DNA of 63,463 nt, from the NCBI GenBank assembly GCA_913062605.1, contig CAJXWQ010000008.1, positions 1 through 63,463 of the forward strand. The letters run 5' to 3'. The notes below the pieces were generated by a model. That model saw only the letters and a program-made list of their open reading frames with translations. It made no database searches and had not been told where the DNA came from. A program made the translations under genes and the position numbers. Numbering within the stretch: position 1 is the first letter of the stretch; the number at the start of each line of letters is the position of its first letter. Source of the DNA: an uncultured Cellvibrionales bacterium (GTDB lineage Bacteria > Pseudomonadota > Gammaproteobacteria > Pseudomonadales > Porticoccaceae). Positions 36,851 to 47,349 of this stretch are shown here, piece by piece.

Positions 36851-39112
36851 ATGGTACAGGTTAGGGATCGTCACCCCCTTCATTATGATGGGGATATTTG
36901 TATTGATCAGTGGACCACAGACCTGCTTGTTAAAGTTACTGAAGGTAGCTTTTCCAGAGAAACCCTTGTGTCCGCTTGTGAGTTGGCTCGAGACTCTGAA
37001 GCAACTGCCAACCCCGTCAATGACCAAGTTTGGGCGACTACAGTCAGTAGTTTTCGCACAGGTTTGGAAATGGCAGAAATTCTTACTGAGCTCCACCTTT
37101 ATGATCAGGATAGCCTGGTAGCATCCATTCTTTATCGAGCGGTTAGGGAAGGCCGGTTACCTATTGGAACGGTACGCAATAAATTTGGTGAGAAGGTCAC
37201 TAAATTGATTGAGAGTGTCCGTAAGATGGCCGTCATCAGCACCTTGAGAGCAGATGGTGATGACGGCGTATTTGGTCATGCCGGAACAGTGCAAGCAACG
37301 AAAGTCAGGGAAATGCTCGTTTCTATCATTGATGACGTACGAGTGGCTCTGATTAAAATTGCTGAACGAACCTGCGCCATCCGTGCACTGAAGACGGCAA
37401 CAGAAGAAAAACGTTTACGGGTCGCTCGCGAAATCTTTGATGTCTATGCACCTCTGGCCCACCGGCTAGGTATCGGTCAGTTAAAGTGGGAGCTGGAGGA
37501 TCTGGCCTTTCGGTACCTTGAGACCGATGAATATATGCGTATTGCTCGGTTGCTTGATGAACGGAGAATGGACCGTCAGAAGTATATCAAGGAAGTCATC
37601 AGCACCCTTGAAATGGAGCTTACAAAGGCTGGCATTGAGGGTGATATCGCTGGACGGGCCAAGCATATTTACAGTATCTGGCGAAAAATGCACCGTAAGG
37701 ATATAGGCTTTTCACAGATCTATGATATTCGTGCTGTCCGAATACTAGTGCCCACCATTGCAGATTGTTACAGCTTGTTAGGTATTGTCCACAGCCACTG
37801 GCGGAATATTCCCAATGAATTTGACGACTATATCGCCTCCCCAAAAGAGAATGGTTATCGCTCATTACATACGGCAGTTATAGGCCCTCATCGAAAAGTG
37901 CTGGAAATTCAAATTCGCACTTACGAGATGAATGAAGACGCTGAGTACGGTGTTTGTTCCCATTGGCGTTATAAGGGCACAGATGCCAATACAACGGCGG
38001 CTAACAGTTATGAAGACAAAATTTCCTGGCTCCGGCAAGTATTGGAGTGGCATGAAGAAATTGAAGATGACCATGTGAAAGAATTACTCAGTCGTGATAA
38101 TTCGACTGACCGAATTTATGTCTTTACACCAGAAGGACATGTTGTTGATCTTGCCGTGGGTTCGACACCGCTGGATTTTGCCTACAGGGTTCACACTTCT
38201 ATTGGGCACCGATGCAGAGGTGCCAAAGTGAATGGCAAAATAGTGCCACTTAATACCGCACTCCACACGGCCGATCAGGTGTCAATTTTAACGGGTAAGC
38301 AAGAAGCGCCCAGTCGAGACTGGTTGTCTCCAGCACTTAACTACTTACATGCCACCAGAGCACGCGCCAAGGTTCAGCAATGGTTTAGAAAACAGAACCA
38401 GGAACAGAATACCTTGGCTGGCAAGGCTATTCTGGACCGCGAACTTCGCCAGCTCAATATCAAAAAAATTGATCTTGATGCGATATCAGAAAAATATAAC
38501 AAACATGGTGTAGATGGCCTCTACGCGGCGATCGGTGCCGGAGACGTACGGATAGAGCAAGTTATCAATACCGCGTTAGCACAACTGGATATGACCAGGC
38601 AGCAACGCAAGACGCCTCCCACCTCTCCAGCTAAAGCAAGCCGCTATGCTGAATCGGAAGTATATATATACGGTGTGGGAAACATGCTGACTCGTATTGC
38701 CCACTGTTGTAGTCCGGTTCCAGGGGATCAGATCGGTGGCTATATCACCAGTGGGCGTGGTGTCTCAGTACACCGCAAAGACTGTGGCAACTTGCTACGG
38801 CTACAGGCTGCCGAGCCGGAGAGGGTGCTTGAAGTCAGTTGGGGGCGTGCACCAAAACAAGTTTATCCCGTAAAAATTACACTTGATGCCTATGATAGGG
38901 CTGGCTTGTTGAGAGATATTTCAATGGTACTTGATATGTCTGGACTCAATGTTTTGGCCATGACTTCCAAAAGTGATGAGACCCAGATGGGGGTTTCGGT
39001 CCGTATGGATATTACTGTAGAAGTGCCGAGTATTGATGCGTTAAGTACAGTTATGGCTCGTCTGGGTAAAATCCCAAATATGACCAACGTTCAGCGTGTG
39101 GATGAATATTAA
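36851..39112 (+). CDS. relA: GTP pyrophosphokinase RelA
   Basis: Long RSH protein of 753 residues that makes (p)ppGpp at starved ribosomes. The hydrolase region lacks the HD pair (SSFRTGLEMAEIL where an HD would be), so it is synthesis-only. The synthetase part has YSIWRKMHRKDIGFSQIYDIRAVRI and KENGYRSLHTAV. The TGS domain begins DRIYVFTPEGHVVDLAVGSTPLDFAYRVH, followed by a Cys-rich zinc-finger region (RIAHCCSPVPGD) and a C-terminal ACT domain. mazG lies 9 bp downstream. Confidence 0.97.
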   Translation: MVQVRDRHPLHYDGDICIDQWTTDLLVKVTEGSFSRETLVSACELARDSEATANPVNDQVWATTVSSFRTGLEMAEILTELHLYDQDSLVASILYRAVREGRLPIGTVRNKFGEKVTKLIESVRKMAVISTLRADGDDGVFGHAGTVQATKVREMLVSIIDDVRVALIKIAERTCAIRALKTATEEKRLRVAREIFDVYAPLAHRLGIGQLKWELEDLAFRYLETDEYMRIARLLDERRMDRQKYIKEVISTLEMELTKAGIEGDIAGRAKHIYSIWRKMHRKDIGFSQIYDIRAVRILVPTIADCYSLLGIVHSHWRNIPNEFDDYIASPKENGYRSLHTAVIGPHRKVLEIQIRTYEMNEDAEYGVCSHWRYKGTDANTTAANSYEDKISWLRQVLEWHEEIEDDHVKELLSRDNSTDRIYVFTPEGHVVDLAVGSTPLDFAYRVHTSIGHRCRGAKVNGKIVPLNTALHTADQVSILTGKQEAPSRDWLSPALNYLHATRARAKVQQWFRKQNQEQNTLAGKAILDRELRQLNIKKIDLDAISEKYNKHGVDGLYAAIGAGDVRIEQVINTALAQLDMTRQQRKTPPTSPAKASRYAESEVYIYGVGNMLTRIAHCCSPVPGDQIGGYITSGRGVSVHRKDCGNLLRLQAAEPERVLEVSWGRAPKQVYPVKITLDAYDRAGLLRDISMVLDMSGLNVLAMTSKSDETQMGVSVRMDITVEVPSIDALSTVMARLGKIPNMTNVQRVDEY

Positions 39113-39121
39113 GGTGGTCAG

Positions 39122-39934
39122 ATGAGCGGCAAACAGTATCAATTGGAAGATTTATTGTACCTGATGCGGCGTCTGCGTGATCCAGAAACAGGTTGTCCCT
39201 GGGACTTAAAACAGACGTTTGAAACCATTGTTCCTTATACACTGGAAGAGGTGTATGAGGTAGTTGATACCATCGAGCGACAGGATTACGCACACCTCAA
39301 GGAAGAACTGGGGGATCTGTTATTTCAGGTTGTGTTCTACGGTCAGCTGGGTGAGGAGCAAGACCTATTTTCCTTTGATGATATCGTTTCAATATTAGTA
39401 AACAAGCTTGTTACCCGACACCCCCACGTATTCCCTGCAGGAACGCTGGTAAGTGCACGGGAAGCTGGGGTTGTGCCCGATGAGGTAAAGATAAAACAGA
39501 CTTGGGAGTCCATTAAGACCTCAGAAAGGAAAGAAAAAGGCCGTCACTCGATACTGGCTGATATCCCGGAAAGCTTACCGGCATTAACTCGGGCAACTAA
39601 GCTGCAAAAACGGGCTGCAAACCATGGTTTTGATTGGCCCTCTATTGATGGTGTGGTGGATAAGCTTGATGAAGAAACTACTGAGTTAAAAATGGCTCTT
39701 CAACAGGGTGATCAGGAAAATATCGAAGAAGAGTTAGGGGATTTAATGTTTACCATGGCCAACCTATGCCGCCATGTGGGTGTTGATGCTGAAACTACGT
39801 TGCGTAAGTCTTCCAGAAAGTTTGAGCATCGTTTTCAGCATATTGAGAATAGGGTGGCTGATAAGGGAAGCACACTGAAGAAAACTAGTCTGGATGAACT
39901 AGATCAACTGTGGAATGAAGCGAAGCGGCTATAG
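39122..39934 (+). CDS. mazG: Nucleoside triphosphate pyrophosphohydrolase MazG
   Basis: Protein of 270 residues with two all-alpha MazG repeats. The first is around ETGCPWDLKQTFETIVPYTLEEVYEVVDTIE and EELGDLLFQVVFYGQ, the second around DKLDEETTELKM and EEELGDLMFTMANLCRHV; their EExxE and ExxD residues bind magnesium. It hydrolyses NTPs to NMPs and dampens the stringent response, which fits its coupling to relA. Confidence 0.96.
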   Translation: MSGKQYQLEDLLYLMRRLRDPETGCPWDLKQTFETIVPYTLEEVYEVVDTIERQDYAHLKEELGDLLFQVVFYGQLGEEQDLFSFDDIVSILVNKLVTRHPHVFPAGTLVSAREAGVVPDEVKIKQTWESIKTSERKEKGRHSILADIPESLPALTRATKLQKRAANHGFDWPSIDGVVDKLDEETTELKMALQQGDQENIEEELGDLMFTMANLCRHVGVDAETTLRKSSRKFEHRFQHIENRVADKGSTLKKTSLDELDQLWNEAKRL

Positions 39935-40022
39935 TCCTTCAAGCCGAAAGCTACTGGTTATCTTGTGGTCAGATACATTTATGTGTAAGGTTTGCGGCCA
40001 ATAATTACCAATGGGGTAATGA

Positions 40023-40712
<690 letters not shown>

Positions 40713-40731
40713 AATCAGTAACTCATGCAAA

Positions 40732-40758
40732 ATGGGCTCTTCGGAGCCCATTTTTTTT
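40732..40758 (+). terminator. Rho-independent terminator after adk
   Basis: ATGGGCTC-TTCG-GAGCCCAT forms an eight-pair stem with a UUCG tetraloop, followed by a run of eight T. Confidence 0.93.
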
Positions 40759-40783
40759 ATCCTAATTAAGCCATTTACATGCA

Positions 40784-41761
40784 ATGAAAAAATCTGCCGT
40801 TATTCTGGTTAATCTTGGTACACCTAATGCTTCTACAGCGGGCGCTGTCCGCCGTTTTTTAATCCCCTTTCTTTCTGATTACCGTGTAGTGGAAGCACCT
40901 CGGCTCTTGTGGTGGTTTGTGTTGAGGTTGATTGTAATCCCTCTACGGACAAAAAAAGTCGCTAATGCATACCGCGAAATTTGGTGGGAGGAGGGTTCTC
41001 CACTACGGGTTGTTAGTCAGCGTCAAGTGTCGGCCTTACAGACTATGCTGGATACAGAATATGGAAGTAGTGCTCCATTGGTGGTGGCTGCAGAGACCTA
41101 TGGGGATTCCTCGCTTGCTTTAAATATTGCTGCATTAAAGGCACAGGGTGTTGAACAGTATGTTGTGGTTCCCCTGTACCCACAGTATTCAGGTTCAACA
41201 ACGGGTGCGGTATATGACCAATTGGCAGATATCGTACGGGGAGAGAGGGATGTCCCCGATATATGCACGGTTAAATCATTTTATGATCAGCCTGAATATA
41301 TCGAAGCACTGGCACAGAGTGTTAGAGATCATTGGGAAAAGCATAATCGAAAGGAAAAACTGCTTATTTCATTTCATGGTATTCCTCAAGAATATACCGA
41401 TAAGGGCGACCCTTATTATGAGCATTGCATGGCAACAGCTGAGGCATTGGTCGTAGCACTTCAGCTCGAACCATCCGATTGGAGGATTGGCTTTCAATCA
41501 CGATTTGGACCAAAAAAATGGTTGCAACCCTATACCGATGAGCAGTTGAAGGCATGGGTAGAGGAAGGGGTTAAATCAGTTGATATTATCAGTCCAGCAT
41601 TTACTGCAGATTGTCTCGAAACACTCGAGGAACTAAATATTAACTATCGTCAGGTTTTCTTGGACGCCGGCGGAGCAAGCTATAATTATGTTCCATGTGT
41701 TAACGATTCACCTGCATTTATTAAATCACTTTTCTGTTTGGTTAAGCAGAAGCTTCTATAA
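40784..41761 (+). CDS. hemH: Ferrochelatase
   Basis: Protein of 325 residues that inserts iron into protoporphyrin IX. The N-terminus VILVNLGTPNASTAGAVRRFL, the catalytic ISFHGIPQEYTDKGDPY, and FQSRFGPKKWLQPYTDE are typical. The C-terminal acidic pair lies in FTADCLETLEEL. Heme made here is needed for the many cytochromes encoded upstream. It is separated from adk by a terminator. Confidence 0.97.
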   Translation: MKKSAVILVNLGTPNASTAGAVRRFLIPFLSDYRVVEAPRLLWWFVLRLIVIPLRTKKVANAYREIWWEEGSPLRVVSQRQVSALQTMLDTEYGSSAPLVVAAETYGDSSLALNIAALKAQGVEQYVVVPLYPQYSGSTTGAVYDQLADIVRGERDVPDICTVKSFYDQPEYIEALAQSVRDHWEKHNRKEKLLISFHGIPQEYTDKGDPYYEHCMATAEALVVALQLEPSDWRIGFQSRFGPKKWLQPYTDEQLKAWVEEGVKSVDIISPAFTADCLETLEELNINYRQVFLDAGGASYNYVPCVNDSPAFIKSLFCLVKQKLL

Positions 41762-41786
41762 AATAGATAAAACTTCAAATTGGTCT

Positions 41787-41824
41787 CTATTTTCAACTAA
41801 TTTAGTGAAAAATAGTTGTTTTTA
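41787..41824 (+). terminator. Probable terminator after hemH
   Basis: CTATTTTC (41787-41794) pairs with GAAAAATAG (41807-41815), with an inner ACT/AGT pair, and is followed by TTGTTTTT. The stem is AT-rich, so the call is moderate. Confidence 0.45.
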
Positions 41825-41921
41825 GTGGATAAATTTTTTTTATTGCATAAACTTTAACCATCAACAATTTTCGTTAGTAAGTTAATATATTTTATACCCC
41901 TAAATTGTAAGGAGAAACACA

Positions 41922-43028
41922 ATGGCTCGCGTTGCAAAAAAAACGGCTATAAAAAAACCGATACGTAAAACTGCCGCTAAAAAACCTAAAGCAAAAGCAA
42001 AAGCAAAAAAAACAGTCTCTGTATTTGATAAAGCCGCTGCTCTCGTGAAGTCCGTTGAAAAAGAAATTAATGTACAGACAAAAAAAGTAGCTGCTGCTAG
42101 AAAAAAAGTAGCTGTCAGCCGTGACAGAGTCGCTAAAAAGGCCACCAAGGTAACTAAAACTGCACTTAAAAAGGCCGTGCAGGATGTCCGTACTAATGTG
42201 AATAAGCTCGATAAGCTTGTTGCTAAAGGTGCCATTGGTAAAGCGGAGCTTCGAGCTGCGAACCTTGTTGCTCAGGTGAAGACTCTGGAAGAAAAAGCAT
42301 TGGCTCGAGTTGCCAAGGCAGAGAAAAAACTGAAAGGTGCTTTGAAGGCCGATTTAGCCAAGGCGCTGAAGCGTTATGAAAAGTCATGGACGAACCAGCG
42401 GGCGAAGGATATTTCTCGACAGCTTAAGAAGGTAGAGAAATCGGCCCTATCCAGAGTGAAGACTGCTGAAAAGCGTTTGCATAAGCAAGCGGCGAATGTG
42501 ATCAAAAAGGCAGAAGCCAAAGTAGAATCCCTTAAAGGCACAGGTAGTAAAGCACCCGCTAAGCGTGGCCCGGGTCGTCCGAAAAAAGCAGCGACAGCCA
42601 AGTCTGCTGCGAAAAAGACATCCTCAAAACGTGGTCCAGGTCGCCCTAAGAAAGCTGCTGCAGTAAAGAAGGCATCTGCCAAAAAAGCCGCTACCAAGAA
42701 GACAAGTGCTAAAAAGGTAGCAGCTAAACGTAGCCCAGGTCGCCCTAAGAAAGCCGCTGCAGTAAAGAAGGCTCCTACCAAAAAAGCCGCTACCAAGAAG
42801 ACAAGTGCTAAAAAGACAGCAGTAAAACGCAGTCCGGGTCGTCCAAAGAAATCAGCGGCTACAGCAAAGCCAGCGGTGAAAGCGACGGTTAAAAAACCTG
42901 CTACAAAGAAAAAGACTGCAGTAAAAAAGCCCGTAGCTAAGAAAGCAGCAGCTAAAAAACCAGCGGTTAAGAAGCCGGCAGTTAAGACAGCAGCGACTCC
43001 AGCGGCTAAAAAACCAGCGACAAGTTAA
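41922..43028 (+). CDS. algP: AlgP-like, histone H1-like Lys/Ala-rich protein
   Basis: Very basic protein of 368 residues. A basic leader (KKPKAKAKAKK) is followed by a helical, coiled-coil-like middle (about residues 45-200). The tail is Lys-Ala-Pro rich with at least four GRPKK motifs (AT-hook-like) and KKPAA-type runs. DNA repeats of 99 bp underlie the tail. In Pseudomonas AlgP (AlgR3) is a histone-like protein linked to algD expression, though its direct role is debated. AGGAGAAACACA precedes the ATG. No alginate genes are in view. Confidence 0.8.
   Translation: MARVAKKTAIKKPIRKTAAKKPKAKAKAKKTVSVFDKAAALVKSVEKEINVQTKKVAAARKKVAVSRDRVAKKATKVTKTALKKAVQDVRTNVNKLDKLVAKGAIGKAELRAANLVAQVKTLEEKALARVAKAEKKLKGALKADLAKALKRYEKSWTNQRAKDISRQLKKVEKSALSRVKTAEKRLHKQAANVIKKAEAKVESLKGTGSKAPAKRGPGRPKKAATAKSAAKKTSSKRGPGRPKKAAAVKKASAKKAATKKTSAKKVAAKRSPGRPKKAAAVKKAPTKKAATKKTSAKKTAVKRSPGRPKKSAATAKPAVKATVKKPATKKKTAVKKPVAKKAAAKKPAVKKPAVKTAATPAAKKPATS
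42630..42827 (+). repeat. Two near-identical 99-bp tandem repeats inside algP-like gene
   Basis: Units 42630-42728 and 42729-42827 each code for 33 residues beginning R-G/S-PGRPKKAAAVKKA. A shorter 66-bp unit begins at 42564 and a partial one at 42828. All are multiples of three, so unit number can change without breaking the frame. Confidence 0.85.
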
Positions 43029-43101
43029 TTCGCTGGATAAATTCAAACCCTAGAAAAAGAACTCAGACTGCCTCTGTTCTTACATGCAAACAGGTTACAA
43101 T

Positions 43102-43125
43102 CCCCCGCTCGACGGGGGTTTTTTT
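43102..43125 (+). terminator. Rho-independent terminator after algP-like gene
   Basis: CCCCC-GCTCGAC-GGGGG is followed by seven T. It ends only three bases before the GTG start of tsaB. Confidence 0.88.
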
Positions 43126-43128
43126 GCC

Positions 43129-43827
43129 GTGACAAATATTCTTGCCATTGATACATCAACACCAGCCTGTTCCGCAGCTTTGCTCTGTGGAAATGATCAG
43201 GTTTCTCGCCACAAGCTTGCTAGTAGGGAACATACCCGCCTGATATTGCCAATGGTTGATGAGGTTCTCAGTGAGGCGGGGTTAGTACTTTCACAGCTCG
43301 ATGCTCTGGCATTTACTGCGGGCCCAGGGTCTTTTACAGGTATCCGTATCGGTTTTGGTGTTGTGCAGGGGTTGGCATTCGGTGCTGACCTGCCGGTTAT
43401 TCCAGTTTCCAGTTTAGAAGCATTGGCCCATACCGCCATTCGAAGGCAGGCTATTTCAGCAGGTACATATGTATTGCCAATGCTTGATGCCCGGATGGAT
43501 GAAATCTATTGGGGGTTGTTTGAGTACAACGGGACTGACTTGAACCGTGTTGGTGCAGATAGCCTAACCCCTCCGGAAGAAGTTGTATCTCCCTTTTCAG
43601 AGCGACCCCATACCGTCATAGGTGATGGCTGGAATTATGCAGACCGCATTCCTTTAGAGCCCGGAGTATTTAATTCTACGCTGCTACCTGAAGCTAGAGA
43701 CGTACTTACCATTGCCTTGCGGGAAGTAAAAGCTGGAAAGACGTGTTCTATTGATCAGGCCCAGCCGGTGTACCTGAGAAATGAAATTACCTGGAAAAAA
43801 CGCCAACGGTTACGGCAAGTAACATGA
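43129..43827 (+). CDS. tsaB: tRNA threonylcarbamoyladenosine synthesis protein TsaB
   Basis: Protein of 232 residues of the ASKHA fold. ILAIDTSTPACSAAL begins right after the GTG; ALAFTAGPGSFTGIRIGFGVVQGLA and MLDARMDEIYWGLF are conserved. It is the non-catalytic partner of TsaD in making t6A37 of tRNA. The start was set at GTG 43129 because the in-frame ATG at 43084 would include the terminator hairpin and 15 non-conserved residues. Confidence 0.93.
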   Translation: MTNILAIDTSTPACSAALLCGNDQVSRHKLASREHTRLILPMVDEVLSEAGLVLSQLDALAFTAGPGSFTGIRIGFGVVQGLAFGADLPVIPVSSLEALAHTAIRRQAISAGTYVLPMLDARMDEIYWGLFEYNGTDLNRVGADSLTPPEEVVSPFSERPHTVIGDGWNYADRIPLEPGVFNSTLLPEARDVLTIALREVKAGKTCSIDQAQPVYLRNEITWKKRQRLRQVT

Positions 43828-43862
43828 ATGGCGATTAAAAATAACAAAGGTCGAGAATAATA

Positions 43863-44663
43863 TTGGATACAGTACAGATCGTCTTTCTGGCAATAATACA
43901 GGGGCTCACAGAGTTTTTACCTATTTCCAGCTCTGCGCATCTTATTTTGCCATCTGCTCTTTTAGGCTGGGAAGATCAGGGACTTGCCTTTGATGTAGCG
44001 GTACATGTCGGCTCATTACTAGCCGTCTTAATGTATTTTCGTAAAGATATTAGATTGTTAATAACGTGTTGGTGTCAGAGTCTTGTTGGCGGCCAACAAA
44101 CACCGGAAAGTCGCTTGGGTTGGCAGATCATTTTGGCCACTATCCCTGCCGGCTTGGCAGGGCTTTTTCTCGGTGATTTGATCGAGCTTCACCTACGTTC
44201 TATCGCTGTCATTGCTTCTACCACCATTGTATTCGGTATCCTGCTAGGTCTTTCCGATAAATTTAGTCCGCGGGTTAAAAGTCTTCATCAATTTACTTGG
44301 CGTTCCGCGTTAATTGTGGGGTGCGCCCAGGCTCTTGCATTAATTCCAGGAACATCCCGATCTGGTATAACCATTACCGCAGCATTAGCTCTGGGGTTTG
44401 ATCGTGTAGCTGCAGCGAGGTTTTCGTTCTTGTTGGCCATTCCAATCATTGTATTGAGTGGGAGTTATAAGGGTATTCAGTTAGTTCAGCTGGAAACGGT
44501 ACCTTGGATTGAAATTTTCTTAGGAACACTGTTGTCAGCGGTCACAGCTTATCTTTGTATACATTTATTTCTGAGCTGGATTAATCGAATCGGCATGCTT
44601 CCTTTTGTGGTATACCGGCTTATTCTTGGCGCTGTATTGATTGCTATTCTCATAAATGGCTAG
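43863..44663 (+). CDS. uppP: Undecaprenyl-diphosphate phosphatase
   Basis: Inner membrane protein of 266 residues that recycles the lipid carrier for cell-wall synthesis. GLTEFLPISSSAHLIL (residues about 15-30) and PGTSRSGITITAAL are the two catalytic motifs. About eight helices. TTG start with a weak GGTCGAG site. It follows tsaB by 35 bp. Confidence 0.96.
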   Translation: MDTVQIVFLAIIQGLTEFLPISSSAHLILPSALLGWEDQGLAFDVAVHVGSLLAVLMYFRKDIRLLITCWCQSLVGGQQTPESRLGWQIILATIPAGLAGLFLGDLIELHLRSIAVIASTTIVFGILLGLSDKFSPRVKSLHQFTWRSALIVGCAQALALIPGTSRSGITITAALALGFDRVAAARFSFLLAIPIIVLSGSYKGIQLVQLETVPWIEIFLGTLLSAVTAYLCIHLFLSWINRIGMLPFVVYRLILGAVLIAILING

Positions 44664-44850
44664 TGGCGTTGATATCAATAAAATATTTTTTATGAATTCG
44701 GGGTTATTAAGCCTTCTTTTTATATTGGGTACAGGTAAGTTGAGAAGTTAGAACAGAAAAAGGTTAAACAACTAGGTGGATGAGTCACTTCCAAGAAGCC
44801 CCGATCTCAGCCAGTCCGGAGTCTGCACGTGATACTAATAGGAATGATCT

Positions 44851-46158
44851 ATGGATAATCAGGATTACAACCAGCAGCTATTGGATTTTATTCACAGCTC
44901 TCCGACACCATTTCATGCGGTGAAAAACATTCAGATGTCTCTAGAAGCAGAGGGTTTTTTGCCGCTGGTTGAGGAAGACAGTTGGAATGTTGTTCCAGGA
45001 GGACGTTACTACGTGACCCGTAACGGTTCCTCGATTATTGCATTTGTTATGGGGCGGGATTCCGCCGTAAATAGTGGTATCCGTATGGTTGGTGCCCATA
45101 CAGATAGCCCTTGCTTGAAGGTGAAGCCTAACCCGGAGCTGCGCAAACATAATTATTTTCAGTTGGGTGTGGAAGTCTATGGCGGAGCACTCCTTAACCC
45201 ATGGTTTGACCGTGACCTCTCTATAGCGGGACGTATCGTTTTTAACGTGGGGGATGGACGTTTACAACACGCACTTGTAGATATGAAAAAGCCCGTGGCG
45301 GTTATTCCCAGCCTAGCTATACACTTGGATAAAGAGGCAAATAAAAACCGTACGATCAACCCTCAGACAGATATTCCTCCATTGCTCTTTAATTGTGGAG
45401 AGGATCGTGAAGAAGATTTTCGAGCATTATTAGCGGCACAGTTATTGGAGCAGTATGGCGACCCAATGGAACTGCAAGTACTGGACTATGATCTGTACCT
45501 TTACGATTGTCAGAAGCCAGCGATTACCGGGCTTAACCAAGATTTTATTTCCAGTGCCAGGCTGGATAATCTACTGAGTTGTTTTACCGGCATGAAAGCA
45601 CTTCTTGGTGCTGATGATCAGGTGAGCAGCATGCTTATTTGTAGTGATCATGAAGAAGTAGGTAGCACCTCCAGTTGTGGCGCTAATGGGCCAATGCTTA
45701 AATCATTACTGGAACGGCTTTACCCGGAGCCTGAATCGCGATCCCGAGTTATTAGCCAGTCATTACTGGTATCGGCAGACAATGCCCATGGTATTCACCC
45801 CAATTACAGCGATAAGCATGATAGCCATCACGGCCCTATTCTTAATGGTGGGCCCGTGATTAAGATTAATGCCAACCAGCGTTATGCCACTAGCAGTATC
45901 ACCTCTTCTATATTTCGCCACTTGTGCGAGCAACAGAATGTCCCTGTGCAGTCATTTGTTAACCGTACAGATTTAGGATGTGGCAGTACCATTGGCCCCA
46001 TTACAGCGGCAAGCATTGGTGTTCAGACACTTGATGTCGGTGTTCCCACCTTTGCCATGCATTCAATTCGTGAACTAGCCGGTACAAAGGATGCTTTTAA
46101 TCTGTATCGGGTTTTACTGGGCTTATATAGCTACCAGGATAGTTTGATTATCAACTGA
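44851..46158 (+). CDS. apeB: M18 family aminopeptidase
   Basis: Zinc aminopeptidase of 435 residues. Metal ligands lie in VGAHTDSPCLKVKP (H), SSARLDNLLS (D), CSDHEEVGSTS (E/E) and DNAHGIHPNYSDKHD (D/H), with the last His in SFVNRTDLGCGST-adjacent sequence. Aspartyl-type preference is usual for the family. Cytoplasmic. It lies alone with 188 bp before it. Confidence 0.93.
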   Translation: MDNQDYNQQLLDFIHSSPTPFHAVKNIQMSLEAEGFLPLVEEDSWNVVPGGRYYVTRNGSSIIAFVMGRDSAVNSGIRMVGAHTDSPCLKVKPNPELRKHNYFQLGVEVYGGALLNPWFDRDLSIAGRIVFNVGDGRLQHALVDMKKPVAVIPSLAIHLDKEANKNRTINPQTDIPPLLFNCGEDREEDFRALLAAQLLEQYGDPMELQVLDYDLYLYDCQKPAITGLNQDFISSARLDNLLSCFTGMKALLGADDQVSSMLICSDHEEVGSTSSCGANGPMLKSLLERLYPEPESRSRVISQSLLVSADNAHGIHPNYSDKHDSHHGPILNGGPVIKINANQRYATSSITSSIFRHLCEQQNVPVQSFVNRTDLGCGSTIGPITAASIGVQTLDVGVPTFAMHSIRELAGTKDAFNLYRVLLGLYSYQDSLIIN

Positions 46159-46300
46159 GCCTGAATTGACACAGTTGCTACTTTATTACTCGGATTAAAT
46201 CCGTATGATGGGCGCCACTATTGATACTTAACGTTATTCATACTTAACGGTGCATACTTAGTCAGCACGAAGAAAACCTGTCCAAGAGCAAAAAATTCTC

Positions 46301-47332
46301 ATGAGCAATGATATGTCCACAGTGCCAACGAACGATACAGTTCTTACCGGTATCACCACCACAGGAACCCCTCATTTGGGTAACTATGTGGGAGCCATTC
46401 GGCCTGCCATTGCTGCTAGTCAGGATACTAATGTCGATGCTTACTATTTTTTGGCAGACTTCCATGCATTGATCAAATGTCAGGATCCAGCAAAGGTACA
46501 TGAGTCAACGCGAGAGATTGCGGCTACATGGTTAGCACTGGGCCTGAATACAGACAACGTTGTTTTTTACCGTCAGTCCGATATCCCTCAAATCCCACAA
46601 CTCACTTGGTTCCTTAACTGTGTTGCGGCAAAAGGACTGATGAATAGGGCGCATGCCTACAAGGATTCCGTACAAAAGAATTTGGATGCAGGAGACGATA
46701 CTGACTTTGGTATTACTATGGGGCTGTTTTCATACCCGGTGTTAATGGCCGCCGACATTCTGATGTTTAACGGTACCAAAGTCCCTGTAGGTCGAGATCA
46801 GATTCAGCATATTGAAATGGCCCGAGATATCGCCCAGCGCTTTAATCATATTTATGGCCAACATTTTGCGCTGCCTGAGGCAGTGGTAGACGATCATGTC
46901 GCTGTATTGCAGGGGCTGGATGGCCGCAAAATGAGTAAAAGCTACGGCAATACCATTCCGCTGTTTCTTCCTGAAAAGAAGCTGAAAAAACATATTAATA
47001 AGATTAAAACGAATCTGCTGGAGCCGGGAGAGCCCAAAGACCCAGATACTTCCACTGTATTCCAGATATGGCGAGCTTTTGCTACAGAAGAGCAAACGGC
47101 CTATATGCGTAAAGAGTTTGAAAATGGTGTCGCCTGGGGTGAAGCGAAAAAGCAATTATTCGAACTGATAAATGAAGAACTCCGCGAGCCAAGAGAACAC
47201 TACAACGAACTGATGGAAAATCCTGCGCATATCGAGCAAGTATTACGTGAGGGTGCAGAAAAAGCCCGAGCCTACAGTGTTCCTTTTATGGAGAAACTGA
47301 ATAAGGCTGTTGGGCTCTACTCCCTGGTCTAA
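46301..47332 (+). CDS. trpS: Tryptophan-tRNA ligase
   Basis: Class I synthetase of 343 residues. The HIGH-type motif is TPHLGN (residues 23-28) and the KMSKS loop is at 210-214. GLFSYPVLMAADILMFNGTKVPVGRDQIQHIEMARDIAQRFN is strongly conserved. The ATG at 46301 follows AAGAGC. Convergent with bioA, 17 bp apart. Confidence 0.97.
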   Translation: MSNDMSTVPTNDTVLTGITTTGTPHLGNYVGAIRPAIAASQDTNVDAYYFLADFHALIKCQDPAKVHESTREIAATWLALGLNTDNVVFYRQSDIPQIPQLTWFLNCVAAKGLMNRAHAYKDSVQKNLDAGDDTDFGITMGLFSYPVLMAADILMFNGTKVPVGRDQIQHIEMARDIAQRFNHIYGQHFALPEAVVDDHVAVLQGLDGRKMSKSYGNTIPLFLPEKKLKKHINKIKTNLLEPGEPKDPDTSTVFQIWRAFATEEQTAYMRKEFENGVAWGEAKKQLFELINEELREPREHYNELMENPAHIEQVLREGAEKARAYSVPFMEKLNKAVGLYSLV

Positions 47333-47349
47333 ATTGTACGTTCCAGGCT

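Noticed and set aside
41900-42235. Hydrophobic open frames antisense to the AlgP-like gene (also 42374-42796)
   Set aside because: Complement of Lys/Ala codons reads as Phe/Leu/Ala-rich sequence; an artefact of composition.
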